Positions 19,099 to 27,702 of a stretch of 64,000 nt of DNA are shown here, in pieces. Source of the DNA: Pseudomonas citronellolis. Lineage in GTDB: Bacteria; Pseudomonadota; Gammaproteobacteria; Pseudomonadales; Pseudomonadaceae. How positions within the stretch are numbered: the first letter of the stretch is position 1; every line of letters starts with the position of its first letter. A program made the position numbers and the translations under genes. The notes beneath the pieces are model-generated. The model searched no databases and was not told where the DNA came from. It was given only the letters and a program-made list of their open reading frames with translations. The DNA is taken from assembly GCF_900112375.1 (NCBI RefSeq), contig NZ_FOLS01000005.1:124001-188000 (forward strand), read 5' to 3'.

Positions 19099-20790
19099 AT
19101 GCAGTCCGTGAGTACGGGATACGCGATGGAGAGTATGGGCGAGCGCCACCATGCCGGGCTGTTGCGCCTGGCGTTGGGCCACCTGGCCCTGGATGCGGCG
19201 GCGCTGACGCGCGATGACGGCGGCGCCTGGCGGCTGTGCGCCTGCCTTGGCCTGGGCGCCGAGGACAGGGCCTGGCTGGAACGCCCGGGCGGGCCCCCCG
19301 ACGACGGCGCGGCGGCGCTGGCCGCGCGCTGGGCGTTCCAGCACGTGTGCCCGCTGCGCTCGGCCGACGGCCTGTCGCTGGGGCAGCTCTGGCTGCTGGG
19401 CGAGCGCCCGCGCGAGCTGGACGCTCCCCAGGCCGAGGCCCTGGCCGAATACGCCGGCCTGGCCGCCGCGCTGCTGGAACTGGAGCGCGGCGCCGAGCGC
19501 ACCCGCATCACCGAGCGGCGCCTGGCGCTGGCGGTGGAGGGCAGCGGCACGGGCATCTGGGACCGCCACGTGCCCAGCGGCGTCATCCATTACTCCTCCG
19601 GCTGGAAGGCCCTGCTGGGCTACACCGAGGACGAGATCGGCGAGCGCATCGAGGAAAGCTACGCCCGCGTGCACCCGGACGACCTGGCCTACGTCAGGGC
19701 GACCATGGAGGCGCACTTCGCCGGGCAGACCGCGGCCTACGAGGTGGAGCACCGCATCCGCCGCAAGGACGGCAGCTACATGTGGGTGTGCAGCCGCGGC
19801 AAGGTGGTCGAGCGCGACGAGCAGGGGCGGGCGCTGCGCATGCTCGGCACCACCACCGACATCACCGCCCAGCGCGTGCTGGCCGAGAAGCTGCGGCAGA
19901 ACCTCGAACTGCTCACCGACCTGACCAACGAGATTCCCGGCATGGTCTTCCAGTACCGCCGCCTGCCCGACGGCTCGGCGCGCTTCCCCTACGTCAGCGC
20001 CGGCAGCCGGGAAATCTACGGCATGGCCCCGGAGGAACTGGCCGACGGCCCTACCGAGCGCATCCGCGCGATCATCCACGACGAGGACATGCCGCGCTAC
20101 CTGGCCGCGCTGGAAGCCTCGGCGCGGACCCTGGTGCCCTGGGAGCTGGAGTACCGCGTGCAGCTGCCGGAGCAGGGCGTGCGCTGGCGCCAGGGCCACG
20201 CCCACCCGCGCCGCCAGGCCGACGGCAGCGTGCTCTGGCACGGCTTCATCACCGACATCACCGAGCGCAAGCGCATCGAGGCCGAGCTGCAGGTGCTGGC
20301 CACCACCGACTTCCTCACCCAGTTGCCCAACCGGCGCTGCTTCATGCACCAGCTGCAGGCCGAGCTGGGCCGCGTGCAGCGCGGCGGCGAGCGCAGCGCC
20401 GCGGTGCTGATGTGCGACCTGGACCACTTCAAGGCGATCAACGACCGCTGGGGCCACGCGGTGGGCGACCTGGCCCTGCGCCATTTCGCCGACGTCCTCG
20501 CCGGCCTGGTGCGGCGCAGCGACTGCGTCGGGCGCATGGGCGGCGAGGAGTTCGCCGTGCTGCTCAGCGACGCCAGCCGCGACAACGCCGTGGCCTTCGC
20601 CCAGCGCCTGCAGGAGCACCTGGCGCAGACCCCGCTGGTGCACGCCGGCGAGCGCATCCCGCTGACGCTGAGCATCGGCGTCGCCGACATGCTCGCCGGC
20701 GACGCCACGGCCGAGGCGGTGCTGTCGCGCAGCGACCTGGCGCTGTACCGCGCCAAGCAGGCCGGGCGCAACCGCATCGAGTACCTCTGA
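19099..20790 (+). CDS. PAS-PAS-GGDEF diguanylate cyclase
   Basis: A soluble 563-aa protein. The N-terminal 140 residues look GAF-like (CPLRSADGLSLGQLWLLGER). Two PAS/PAC units follow (about 140-270, RRKDGSYMWVCSRGKVVE; about 280-400, ending HGFITDITERKR), then a GGDEF domain (about 405-563) with TTDFLTQLPNRRCFM and the active-site RMGGEEFAVLL. It should make c-di-GMP in response to a cytosolic signal. The start is uncertain: ATG 19099 is used, but GTG 19093 and ATG 19126 are in frame and none has a strong ribosome binding site. It is divergent from the REC-GGDEF-EAL gene. Confidence 0.9.
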   Translation: MQSVSTGYAMESMGERHHAGLLRLALGHLALDAAALTRDDGGAWRLCACLGLGAEDRAWLERPGGPPDDGAAALAARWAFQHVCPLRSADGLSLGQLWLLGERPRELDAPQAEALAEYAGLAAALLELERGAERTRITERRLALAVEGSGTGIWDRHVPSGVIHYSSGWKALLGYTEDEIGERIEESYARVHPDDLAYVRATMEAHFAGQTAAYEVEHRIRRKDGSYMWVCSRGKVVERDEQGRALRMLGTTTDITAQRVLAEKLRQNLELLTDLTNEIPGMVFQYRRLPDGSARFPYVSAGSREIYGMAPEELADGPTERIRAIIHDEDMPRYLAALEASARTLVPWELEYRVQLPEQGVRWRQGHAHPRRQADGSVLWHGFITDITERKRIEAELQVLATTDFLTQLPNRRCFMHQLQAELGRVQRGGERSAAVLMCDLDHFKAINDRWGHAVGDLALRHFADVLAGLVRRSDCVGRMGGEEFAVLLSDASRDNAVAFAQRLQEHLAQTPLVHAGERIPLTLSIGVADMLAGDATAEAVLSRSDLALYRAKQAGRNRIEYL

Positions 20791-20850
20791 ACGGGCCGGA
20801 TGGCCTGCCTTGGGCTATGGTGCAGGGAGCACCGCCCAAGGGAGGCCACC

Positions 20851-21303
20851 GTGAACCCGCAAGTCGAAGTGCAGGTCGCCGGCCCGGACGAGGAGCCGCT
20901 GCTGGCGGCCATGCTGCCGGGTTACCTGCGCGAGCTCGGCGTCGAGTCGGACCTGTACCCGTACCTGGCGCTGTACTGGCTGGAGTCCGGGCGCCGGCCC
21001 TACCTGATCCGCGTCGGCGGCCAGGTGGCCGGCTTCGCCCTGGTGCGCGCCCTGGAGCGGCCGGGGCTGCACGAACTGGCCGAGTTCTACGTCGGCCAGG
21101 CGTTCCGCCGCCAGGGCGTGGGTCGCGCCGCGGCCTGGGCGTTGTTCGAAGGGCAGCCCGGCGACTGGCAGCTCAACGTGCTGACCGGCAACTGCGACGC
21201 CCTGGCGTTCTGGCTGCGGGTGGTGCCGCGCGGCACCGTGCCGCTGCCGGTGGACGATCCCGAGGCCTGGCCGCACTTGCGCTTTCGCTTTCACGTCGGC
21301 TGA
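20851..21303 (+). CDS. GNAT-family N-acetyltransferase
   Basis: A 150-aa protein with the acetyl-CoA-binding GNAT core: ELAEFYVGQAFRRQGVGRAA carries the R/Q-x-x-G-x-G/A loop, and the flanking strands LIRVGGQVAGFALVR and WQLNVLTGNCDALAFWLRV fit motifs A and B. The substrate is unknown. The start is the GTG at 20851, preceded by GGGAGGCCACC, a strong ribosome binding site. It lies 60 bp after the PAS-GGDEF gene on the same strand and 69 bp before a small hypothetical gene. Confidence 0.87.
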   Translation: MNPQVEVQVAGPDEEPLLAAMLPGYLRELGVESDLYPYLALYWLESGRRPYLIRVGGQVAGFALVRALERPGLHELAEFYVGQAFRRQGVGRAAAWALFEGQPGDWQLNVLTGNCDALAFWLRVVPRGTVPLPVDDPEAWPHLRFRFHVG

Positions 21304-21372
21304 CCCTTGCCAGGCGCCGCCGCGCCGGGCAGATTGGCGCCCGCATTCATTTCCCCAGCCCTGGAGCCCTTC

Positions 21373-21660
21373 ATGCCGCACTTCACCGCCACTGTCACCG
21401 TCAGCGCCGAGCACCGGGGGCGCGAAACCGAGGCCGTGGACAATCCGGCCATTGCTGTCGAGCTGCGTACTCTGGAGCCGGGGGTGATGGAGCTGGTGTT
21501 CCAGGGGCAGCTGGATGCGCCGGAGGAGCCGAGTCACGTTTGCGTGAGTCTGGACAACGGCCTCAACTACTACGGGCCGATCACTGGCGGCAGTGCGGAC
21601 GAGAAGGGTGGGCGGATCAGTTTCGAATGCGACATGGTTGAGCCCGAACTGCTGGTCTGA
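21373..21660 (+). CDS. Conserved small hypothetical protein
   Basis: A 95-aa acidic protein beginning MPHFTATVTVSAEHRGRETE and ending ISFECDMVEPELLV. It looks like a small beta-rich domain (ELRTLEPGVMELVFQGQL, HVCVSLDNGLNYYGPITGG). There is no signal peptide, membrane span, cysteine cluster or catalytic motif. CTGGAGCCC lies about 7 bp before the ATG, supporting the start. I do not recognise a functional family. It is the last gene before a repeat-rich non-coding stretch. Confidence 0.7.
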   Translation: MPHFTATVTVSAEHRGRETEAVDNPAIAVELRTLEPGVMELVFQGQLDAPEEPSHVCVSLDNGLNYYGPITGGSADEKGGRISFECDMVEPELLV

Positions 21661-22444
21661 TCGCCCGGCCCCTGTAGGAGCGAGCTTGCTCGCGAACGGA
21701 GTTTCCTGGCGGAGTAGATGCTGGGTTCAAGAGCGCCCTCTCCCCAACCCTCTCCCTGAAGGGAGAGGGGGCTGTCCTGAGCGGCTTGTCGGTCAGGCGC
21801 CATCCTCACACCTTCGTCATTCCCGCGAACGCGGGAACCCAGTGGCTTGGGGGCTTGGTGTAGCGCGCCGCACCGAGTCTGCGGAGGTTTTTTGTTTCGC
21901 CCCCTCGGGCGAGTCCCTTTTGTCAAACGGTGGAAGGCCACCCCCGCAAAAAGGAACCAAAAAGGCTTGCCCCAACATACGGGCCCGACAAAGCCGGGCT
22001 ACCCTCACGAACTCCCCCGCCACGGAGGCCCGCCCCGAGGGTACGTCCCTGTAGCCCGCGGGGCTCTCGCGACATCCATGTCGCATGACCTCCTGAGCGG
22101 GGGTTTCGTTCGGCCTGCTGAAGGGGCGTTTCGGAGTGCGTGGAGGTTTCTCTGGAAATCCGAATCGCGGACAGAGTCCGCTCCTACAGTTACAGGGAAG
22201 CACGGGCGTAGGAGCGGACTCCGTCCGCGATTGGACTCAACGCCCCCGCTGGACATCCCGGTGGCACGAATGGCCCCCTCTCCCGCTTGCGGGAGAGGGC
22301 TGGGGTGAGGGCGCTCTTAACCCCAGGTGCATAGGGCTCCGGTGCCTCCGACGAACGGCCGAAAAACCGTCGCGCGCACCGAATAACGCCCCACCCTGGG
22401 GTGTTCACTCCTGGCCACCCCCGCCGTCGCCAGGAGATTCCGCC
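21661..22444. repeat. Repeat-rich intergenic region with three palindrome families and a 300-bp dispersed-type segment
   Basis: No gene is supportable in this 784-bp gap. It contains a TAGGAGCGAGCTTGCTCGCGAA palindrome copy (21675-21696), a CCCTCTCC...GGGAGAGGG palindrome (21734-21772), and an inverted pair of the related TAGGAGCGGACTCCGTCCGCG element (22165-22190 and 22208-22232). A second CCCTCTCCC hairpin is at 22275-22300. Between them (about 21840-22140) is a segment whose overlapping open frames resemble short hypothetical proteins repeatedly annotated in Pseudomonas genomes. I read it as a dispersed repeat, not a gene. Confidence 0.7.
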
Positions 22445-23002
22445 ATGACCCCGCGCCCCGCCGTCCACCTCCCGTCGCTGCTGTTGCTGGCCTGCCTGGG
22501 CGTCGTGCTTTCCGGCGGCCCGCTGCGGGCCGACGGTGGCGGCGGCAACGATGACGACCGCTCCCAGGCCGCGCCCGACTGCCCGGCCGGACAGGTCCGC
22601 GAGCGCGCCGAGCAGCGCTGCGTCGAGCAGACCAGCGCCAGCCTGGGCGACGCCGACCGCACCGCCTACGCCTACCGCCTGGCCAAGGCCGGGCGTTACC
22701 AGGAGGCCCTGGCGCTGCTGGACAGCCTGCGCCAGCCGAACACCGCCGAGGCGCTCAACTACCGCGGCTATGCCACGCGCAAGCTGGGTCGCGTGGATGA
22801 AGGCATCGGCTACTATCTGCAATCAGTACGCCTCGATCCGCAGTACGCCAAGGTGCGCGAGTACCTGGGCGAAGCCTACGTGACCCAGGGGCGCCTGGAC
22901 CTGGCCCGCGAGCAGTTGCGCAGCATCCAGGGGCTCTGCAGCACGGGCTGCGAGGAATACCGTGACCTGGCGCAGGCGATAGCCGCGTCCGCGACCCTAT
23001 GA
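22445..23002 (+). CDS. Secreted or periplasmic tetratricopeptide-repeat protein
   Basis: A 185-aa protein with a signal peptide (MTPRPAVHLPSLLLLACLGV, cleavage expected near LRADG). A charged Gly/Asp linker (GGGGNDDDRSQ) follows, then two to three TPR-like helix pairs (AYAYRLAKAGRYQEALALLD, YRGYATRKLGRVDEGIGYYL, YLGEAYVTQGRLDLAREQL). Several cysteines (CPAGQ, QRCVEQ, LCSTGC) may form disulfides. AGGAGATTCCGCC precedes the ATG. Its stop overlaps the sigma factor start (ATGA), so it opens a four-gene overlapping operon. It may be an envelope sensor or effector for the sigma system; this is inference. Confidence 0.85.
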   Translation: MTPRPAVHLPSLLLLACLGVVLSGGPLRADGGGGNDDDRSQAAPDCPAGQVRERAEQRCVEQTSASLGDADRTAYAYRLAKAGRYQEALALLDSLRQPNTAEALNYRGYATRKLGRVDEGIGYYLQSVRLDPQYAKVREYLGEAYVTQGRLDLAREQLRSIQGLCSTGCEEYRDLAQAIAASATL

Positions 23003-23649
23003 ACGAGCGCAGCCAGACGCTGTGCCCGCCGGCATGGGAGCACCCGCGGACCCCGGCCGTGGTGCCCGAGCGTCATCCACCCGGCCCGCCGTCGCGGCGG
23101 CCGCGCAGCCCAGCGGAGGCGGCTATCGCACAACCTGCGGATATTCGCGCCGAGATCGGCCAGTACCTGGCGCGCCTGTGGCGCTACGCCATGGTCCTGG
23201 CGCACCAGCCCCACGTCGCCGACGACCTGGTGCAGGCCACCTGCGTGAGGGCGCTGGAACGCGCCGCCCAGTTCAGCGCCGGTAGCCGCCTGGACCGCTG
23301 GCTGTTCTCCATCCTGCGCTCCATCTGGCTCAACGAGGTGCGCGCGCGGCGGGTGCGCAGCGGCCACGGGGTGGTGGACGCGGAAAGCGAACTGGTGTTC
23401 GACGGCGAGCGCCAGGCCCAGGCCGAGGTGCTCGCCAGTCAGGTGCTGCGGCGCGTGGCGGCGCTGCCGGAGGCACAGCGCGAGACGCTGTTCCTGGCCT
23501 ATGTCGAGGGCCTCAGCTACCGCGAGGTGGCGGACATCCTCGGGGTGCCGGTGGGCACGGTGATGAGCCGCCTGGCGGCGGCCCGCTTGAAACTGGCCGA
23601 AGCCGCGGCGCCGGACGACGCGGAAGCGGCCAGGGGAGGACGGCGATGA
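22999..23649 (+). CDS. ECF RNA polymerase sigma factor
   Basis: A 216-aa sigma-70 family ECF factor with a proline-rich 50-residue N-terminal extension. Sigma region 2 is at about 55-115 (YAMVLAHQPHVADDLVQATC, LDRWLFSILRSIWLNEVRA). Region 4 is at about 150-200 (LPEAQRETLFLAYVEGLSYR, VGTVMSRLAAARLKL). It overlaps the TPR gene by 4 bp and the anti-sigma gene by 4 bp, so the four genes are coupled. Expected action is to direct RNA polymerase to a small regulon, held in check by the downstream membrane anti-sigma. The signal is unknown. Confidence 0.92.
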   Translation: MNERSQTLCPPAWEHPRTPAVVPERHPPGPPSRRPRSPAEAAIAQPADIRAEIGQYLARLWRYAMVLAHQPHVADDLVQATCVRALERAAQFSAGSRLDRWLFSILRSIWLNEVRARRVRSGHGVVDAESELVFDGERQAQAEVLASQVLRRVAALPEAQRETLFLAYVEGLSYREVADILGVPVGTVMSRLAAARLKLAEAAAPDDAEAARGGRR

Positions 23650-24440
23650 ACGAACATGGCACAGGCCCGCGGGTTTCCGACGAGACCCTGGTCGCCTTCA
23701 TCGACGGCGAGCTGGACGCCGCGCAGGCCCGCGAAGTGGAGGCGCGGATCGCCGCCGACGCCGAACTGGCCCAGCGTTTCGACACTCTCTGCCGCGGCGG
23801 CCAGGGCCTGGGCGAGGCCTTCGACGCGCTGCTCGACCAAGCCCCGCTGCAGCGCCTGGGCGCCGGCCTGGCCAGCCTGCCGCTGGCGCAACCGCGGGCG
23901 CCGCGCCGGCGTGGCCTGGCCCTGGCCGCGGCGGCCTGCCTGGTGCTGGGCATGGCCCTGGACCGCCTGCTGCTCGGCGGCCTGCCGCTGCACCACGAAG
24001 AGGACTTCAACTGGCGCCAGCGGGTGGCCGACTACATGTCGCTGTACACCGTGCAGACCCTCGACCACCTGCCGGGCGATGTGGCCATCCACCAGGCCCA
24101 GCTGGCCACGGTGGGCGAGCGCCTGGGCCTGGCCCTGCCGGCGCCGGACCTGGCCCTGGAAGGCGCCCAGCTGCGCCGCGCGCAGATCCTCGAATACGAC
24201 GGCATCCCCATCGCCCAGCTCACCTACCTGGACGCGCGCTACGGCCCCATGGCGCTGTGCATCACCCGCAGCGACGGCCGCGCCGCCGCGCCGCAGCAGG
24301 AGCGCCGCGAGGGCATGAACCTGGTGTACTGGCAGGACGCCGGCCACGCCTACCTGCTGATCGGCCACAACCCGCCGCAGGACCTGCAGTCCATGGCCGC
24401 CGGCCTGCGCCAGCGCCTGGGAGGCGGGGGTGGGGTGTGA
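23646..24440 (+). CDS. Membrane anti-sigma factor
   Basis: A 264-aa anti-sigma factor. The N-terminal cytosolic domain starts with the typical DETLVAFIDGELDAAQAREV and lacks the zinc HxxxCxxC motif. One TM helix lies at about 88-106 (RRGLALAAAACLVLGMALD). The rest is periplasmic (about 110-264), including YMSLYTVQTLDHLPGDVA and ARYGPMALCITRSDGRAA. This architecture tethers the sigma factor to the inner membrane until a periplasmic signal arrives. Both ends overlap their neighbours by 4 bp. Confidence 0.88.
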   Translation: MNEHGTGPRVSDETLVAFIDGELDAAQAREVEARIAADAELAQRFDTLCRGGQGLGEAFDALLDQAPLQRLGAGLASLPLAQPRAPRRRGLALAAAACLVLGMALDRLLLGGLPLHHEEDFNWRQRVADYMSLYTVQTLDHLPGDVAIHQAQLATVGERLGLALPAPDLALEGAQLRRAQILEYDGIPIAQLTYLDARYGPMALCITRSDGRAAAPQQERREGMNLVYWQDAGHAYLLIGHNPPQDLQSMAAGLRQRLGGGGGV

Positions 24441-25054
24441 AAGCCTGGCTGGTGGGGCTGCTGCTGGTCGCCGCCGCGTCGTTGCAGGCGGCGCCCCAGG
24501 AACACTGGCGCCTGGCCCGTGACGAGGATGGCATCCGCGTCTACCTGACCGCGGTGCCCGGCTCGCGCTACCAGAGCTACCGCGGCGTGGCCGACATGCG
24601 CGCCGACGTGGCCACCCTGGCCGACCTGCAGGAGAACCTGCGGGTGGCCTGCAAGTGGCTGTACGCCTGCGCCGAACTGCGCCTGCTGAAGGCCAGCGGC
24701 GACGACGTGTGGCTGTACATGAGCACCCAACTGCCCTGGCCGGTGCAGCCGCGCGATATGGTGCTGCTGGTGACCACCCGGCGCACTGCCGATGGTGGCC
24801 TGCTGCGGGATATCCGCGCGTTGCCGGACTACCTGCCGGTGGTGCCGGGGCAGATTCGCGTGCGTGAGTTGAGCGGTATCTGGAGCCTGGCGCCGTTGGG
24901 GGATGGGCGTACAAGGGTGACTTACCAGATGCGTGCGGAGCCTGGCGGGAGTGTGCCGTCCTGGTTGGCGGATAGTTTTGTTGTCGATGCGCCGTTGGAT
25001 ACCCTGAGGACCCTGCGGGCGGTGGCGGAACGGCAGGCGCCGCGGCGGCCGTAG
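24437..25054 (+). CDS. START-domain protein with signal peptide
   Basis: A 205-aa protein with an N-terminal signal sequence (MKAWLVGLLLVAAASLQAAP). The rest is a START/Bet v1-like lipid-binding domain: WRLARDEDGIRVYLTAVPGS, LLKASGDDVWLYMSTQLPWP, TYQMRAEPGGSVPSWLADSF. It is predicted periplasmic and may bind a hydrophobic ligand. The start is a GTG at 24437 overlapping the anti-sigma stop (GTGTGA), so it is the last gene of the TPR/sigma/anti-sigma operon. A START protein in an ECF operon suggests an envelope lipid-related response; this is inference. Confidence 0.85.
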   Translation: MKAWLVGLLLVAAASLQAAPQEHWRLARDEDGIRVYLTAVPGSRYQSYRGVADMRADVATLADLQENLRVACKWLYACAELRLLKASGDDVWLYMSTQLPWPVQPRDMVLLVTTRRTADGGLLRDIRALPDYLPVVPGQIRVRELSGIWSLAPLGDGRTRVTYQMRAEPGGSVPSWLADSFVVDAPLDTLRTLRAVAERQAPRRP

Positions 25055-25491
25055 TTTTTAGCTTTGGCTTTTCGTAGGAGCGAGCTTGCTCGCGAATGGG
25101 GAGCTGTTCGTGCCACCGGAGCATCCGGCGTGGCCAGTGAGTCCAATCGCGGACGGAGTCCGCTCCTACGCCCGTGCTTCCCGCAACTGTCTACCGGCTG
25201 CGCCGAGGTGCTTTTCGTAGGATGGGTTGAGCTTGCGATACCCATGCTGCCGGGGTGATGGGTATCGCTCCGCTCAACGCCATCCTACGAAAAGCCGTGC
25301 TTCCTGGAACCGTAGGAGCGGACTCTATCCGCCCTACGATGAAACATCCGATCAGGATGACCCCGAACTCCCCATTCACTCCGAACGGCTCCCTCTCCCT
25401 CCGGGAGAGGGCTGGGGTGAGGGGGCTCTGCACGAACGCAAAAAAAGACCGGCCCTAGGGCCGGTCGAGGGTGACACCGGAGTAGGAGAGA
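25055..25491. repeat. Intergenic palindromic repeat cluster
   Basis: This 437-bp gap has no gene. It holds TAGGAGCGAGCTTGCTCGCGAA (25075-25096), an inverted GCGGACGGAGTCCGCTCCTA copy (about 25148-25168), an inverted pair of TAGGATGGGTTGAGC/CTCAACGCCATCCTA arms (25218 to about 25289), TAGGAGCGGACTCTATCCGCC (25312-25333) and a CCCTCTCCCTCCGGGAGAGG hairpin (25391-25410). All three repeat families of the window occur side by side. The paaZ terminator closes the region. Confidence 0.75.
25441..25466 (-). terminator. Rho-independent terminator of paaZ
   Basis: On the minus strand GACCGGCCCTAGGGCCGGTC (25447-25466) is a perfect palindromic stem. It is followed by a run of T (the A-run at 25440-25446 on the plus strand). 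It lies 26 bp beyond the paaZ stop codon. Confidence 0.85.
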
Positions 25492-27543
25492 TCAACCGCG
25501 CTTGAGCACCAACGTCAGGATGTCGTAGCTGGCCACCAGCTCGCCGTTCTGGTTGGTGACTTCCACGTCCCAGGCGACCACGCCTTGCGGCTCGCCTTTG
25601 GGGCTCTTCTTGCCCTGGTCGATCTTGCGCTTGCAGGTCAGGCGGGCCTGAATGGTGTCGCCGATGCCCACCGGGTTGATGAAACGCAGGGTGTCCAGGC
25701 CGTAGTTGGCCAGCACCGGGCCGACGCCGGGGGAGACGAACAGACCGGCGGCCGCCGAGAGCACGAAGTAGCCGTGGGCGATGCGCTTGCCGAACTGCGA
25801 GTCCTTGGCCGCCAGCTCGTCGAAGTGCATGTAGAAGTGATCGCCCGACAGGCAGCCGAAGTTCACCAGGTCGGCCTCGGTGACGGTGCGCCGGTGGGTC
25901 AGCAGCGATTCGCCGATCTTCAGCTCGTCGAAGTAGCGGCGGAACGGGTGCACGTCGGTCTCGTAGACCTGGGCGCCGCGCACGTATTCGCCGGTGACCG
26001 CCATCAGCATGGTCGGCGAGCCCTGTACCGCGGTGCGCTGCAGGTAGTGCTTGACCGCGCGCACGCCGCCCAGCTCTTCGCCGCCGCCGGCGCGGCCCGG
26101 GCCGCCGTGCTTGAGCACCGGCAGCGGCGAGCCGTGGCCGGTGGATTCGGCCGCCGACTCGCGGTCGAGGATGTGCAGGCGGCCGTGCAGGGCGCCCATC
26201 ACCGGCACCACCTTGGCCGCGACCTGCGGATCACGGGTGATCAGGCTGGCCACCAGGCTGCCCTTGCCGCGGGCGGCCAGGGCGATGGCTTCGTCGAGGT
26301 CGTCGTAGGCCATCAGGGTGCTGACCGGACCGAAGGCCTCGATGTCGTGGGCGCCACCTTCGGCGTGCGGGTCGCGGCTGCGCAGCAGGGTCGGGGCGAA
26401 GAACGCGCCTTCGCCGACACCTTCGCCGCGCGGGGCGAAGCCGTCCTTCGCGCCGAAGACCAACTCGCTGGATTTCAGCAGCGCTTCCACGCGCTCGGCC
26501 ACGTCGGCCTGCTGGGCGTGGGAGGCGAGGGCGCCCATCTTCACGCCTTCCACCGACGGGTCGCCGACCACGACTTTGGCCAGGCGTTCGCGCAGGCGTT
26601 CGGCCACGGCGTCGATGTGCTTGGCGGGGACGATGGCGCGGCGGATGGCGGTGCATTTCTGCCCGGCCTTGGCGGTCATCTCGCGAGCCACTTCCTTGAC
26701 GAAGAGGTCGAATTCCTCGTCGACCGGGGTGACGTCCGGGGCCAGGATGGCGCAGTTCAGCGAGTCGGCCTCGGCGTTGAAGGGCACCGAGTTGCGGATC
26801 AGGTTGGGGTTCACCCGCAGCTTGGCGGCGGTGTCGGCGGAGCCTGTGAAGGTGACGATGTCCTGGCCCTGCAGGCGGTCGAGCAGGTCGCCCGTGCCGC
26901 CGATGATCAGCTGCAGGCTGCCGGCCGGCAGCAGGCCGGATTCGTGCATCAGGCGCACGGCGGCTTCGGTCACGTAGCTGGTGGCGGTGGCCGGCTTGAC
27001 GATGCAGGGCATGCCCGCCAGGAAGCTGGGCGCGAACTTTTCCAGCATGCCCCAGATGGGGAAGTTGAAGGCGTTGATGTGCACGGCGATGCCGCCGCGC
27101 GGCACCAGGATGTGGCTGCCGGCGAACTTGCCTGTCTTGCCCAGGGGCATGGCCGGGCCTTCGTGGACCACGTTGCCCGAGGGCAGCTCGCGGCCGCCGA
27201 CGCCGGCGTAGGCGAACAGGGTGCCGGCGCCGCCTTCGATGTCGATCCAGCTGTCGGCGCGGGTGGCGCCGGTGTGGCGGGAAATCTCGTAGAGCTGTTC
27301 CTTGCGCTCGGTCAGGTACAGGGCCAGGGCCTTCAGGCACTGGGCGCGCTGCTGGAAGTCCATGGCCATGAGTGCGGTCAGGCCGCTCTGGCGGGCGTGG
27401 GCCACGGCTTCGGCGAAGTCCGGGGCCTCTTCGTGGGTGCGTGCCACGAGCTGGCCGTTCAGTGCGCTACGCAGCGCCTGGGCGCCATGCTGGCCGATCC
27501 AGCGGCCGCCGATGAAACTCTGCAGGGTGGGCTCTTGGGCCAT
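25492..27543 (-). CDS. paaZ: PaaZ, bifunctional oxepin-CoA hydrolase / 3-oxo-5,6-dehydrosuberyl-CoA semialdehyde dehydrogenase
   Basis: A 683-aa fusion of normal PaaZ length. The N-terminal aldehyde dehydrogenase domain (about 1-520) has FNFPIWGMLEKFAPSFL, TFTGSADTAAKLRVN and the catalytic Cys in AKAGQKCTAIRRAI. The C-terminal MaoC-type hydratase (about 530-683) has FGCLSGDHFYMHFDELAAK with the Asp/His pair and AHGYFVLSAAAGLFV. It opens the oxepin-CoA ring made by PaaG and oxidises the resulting aldehyde. The ATG at 27543 is used; TTGGAGGATAGAGTG supplies a GGAGG site. It is separated from paaE by about 270 bp with repeats, so it may have its own promoter. Confidence 0.96.
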   Translation of the reverse strand: MAQEPTLQSFIGGRWIGQHGAQALRSALNGQLVARTHEEAPDFAEAVAHARQSGLTALMAMDFQQRAQCLKALALYLTERKEQLYEISRHTGATRADSWIDIEGGAGTLFAYAGVGGRELPSGNVVHEGPAMPLGKTGKFAGSHILVPRGGIAVHINAFNFPIWGMLEKFAPSFLAGMPCIVKPATATSYVTEAAVRLMHESGLLPAGSLQLIIGGTGDLLDRLQGQDIVTFTGSADTAAKLRVNPNLIRNSVPFNAEADSLNCAILAPDVTPVDEEFDLFVKEVAREMTAKAGQKCTAIRRAIVPAKHIDAVAERLRERLAKVVVGDPSVEGVKMGALASHAQQADVAERVEALLKSSELVFGAKDGFAPRGEGVGEGAFFAPTLLRSRDPHAEGGAHDIEAFGPVSTLMAYDDLDEAIALAARGKGSLVASLITRDPQVAAKVVPVMGALHGRLHILDRESAAESTGHGSPLPVLKHGGPGRAGGGEELGGVRAVKHYLQRTAVQGSPTMLMAVTGEYVRGAQVYETDVHPFRRYFDELKIGESLLTHRRTVTEADLVNFGCLSGDHFYMHFDELAAKDSQFGKRIAHGYFVLSAAAGLFVSPGVGPVLANYGLDTLRFINPVGIGDTIQARLTCKRKIDQGKKSPKGEPQGVVAWDVEVTNQNGELVASYDILTLVLKRG

Positions 27544-27702
27544 CACTCTATCCTCCAAAAGGTACGCAAGGGTTCCGGCCGCGGCCGGTGACCGCCGTAG
27601 CCGGGTGGGCTGCGGCGGCGCGTTGGAACGGTGGCGGGGAAAGGCCGCCGGGTCAGGGACGCCAGGGGCCTTTTGGGCCCGGGGCGGTGAAACCTGGCTC
27701 TT

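Noticed and set aside
21817-22308. Overlapping open frames of 85-150 codons on both strands
   Set aside because: They run through palindromic repeats, lack ribosome binding sites and are better explained as a dispersed repeat.
25585-27591. Long plus-strand open frame opposite paaZ
   Set aside because: Low-complexity shadow of paaZ without ribosome binding site or recognisable domain.
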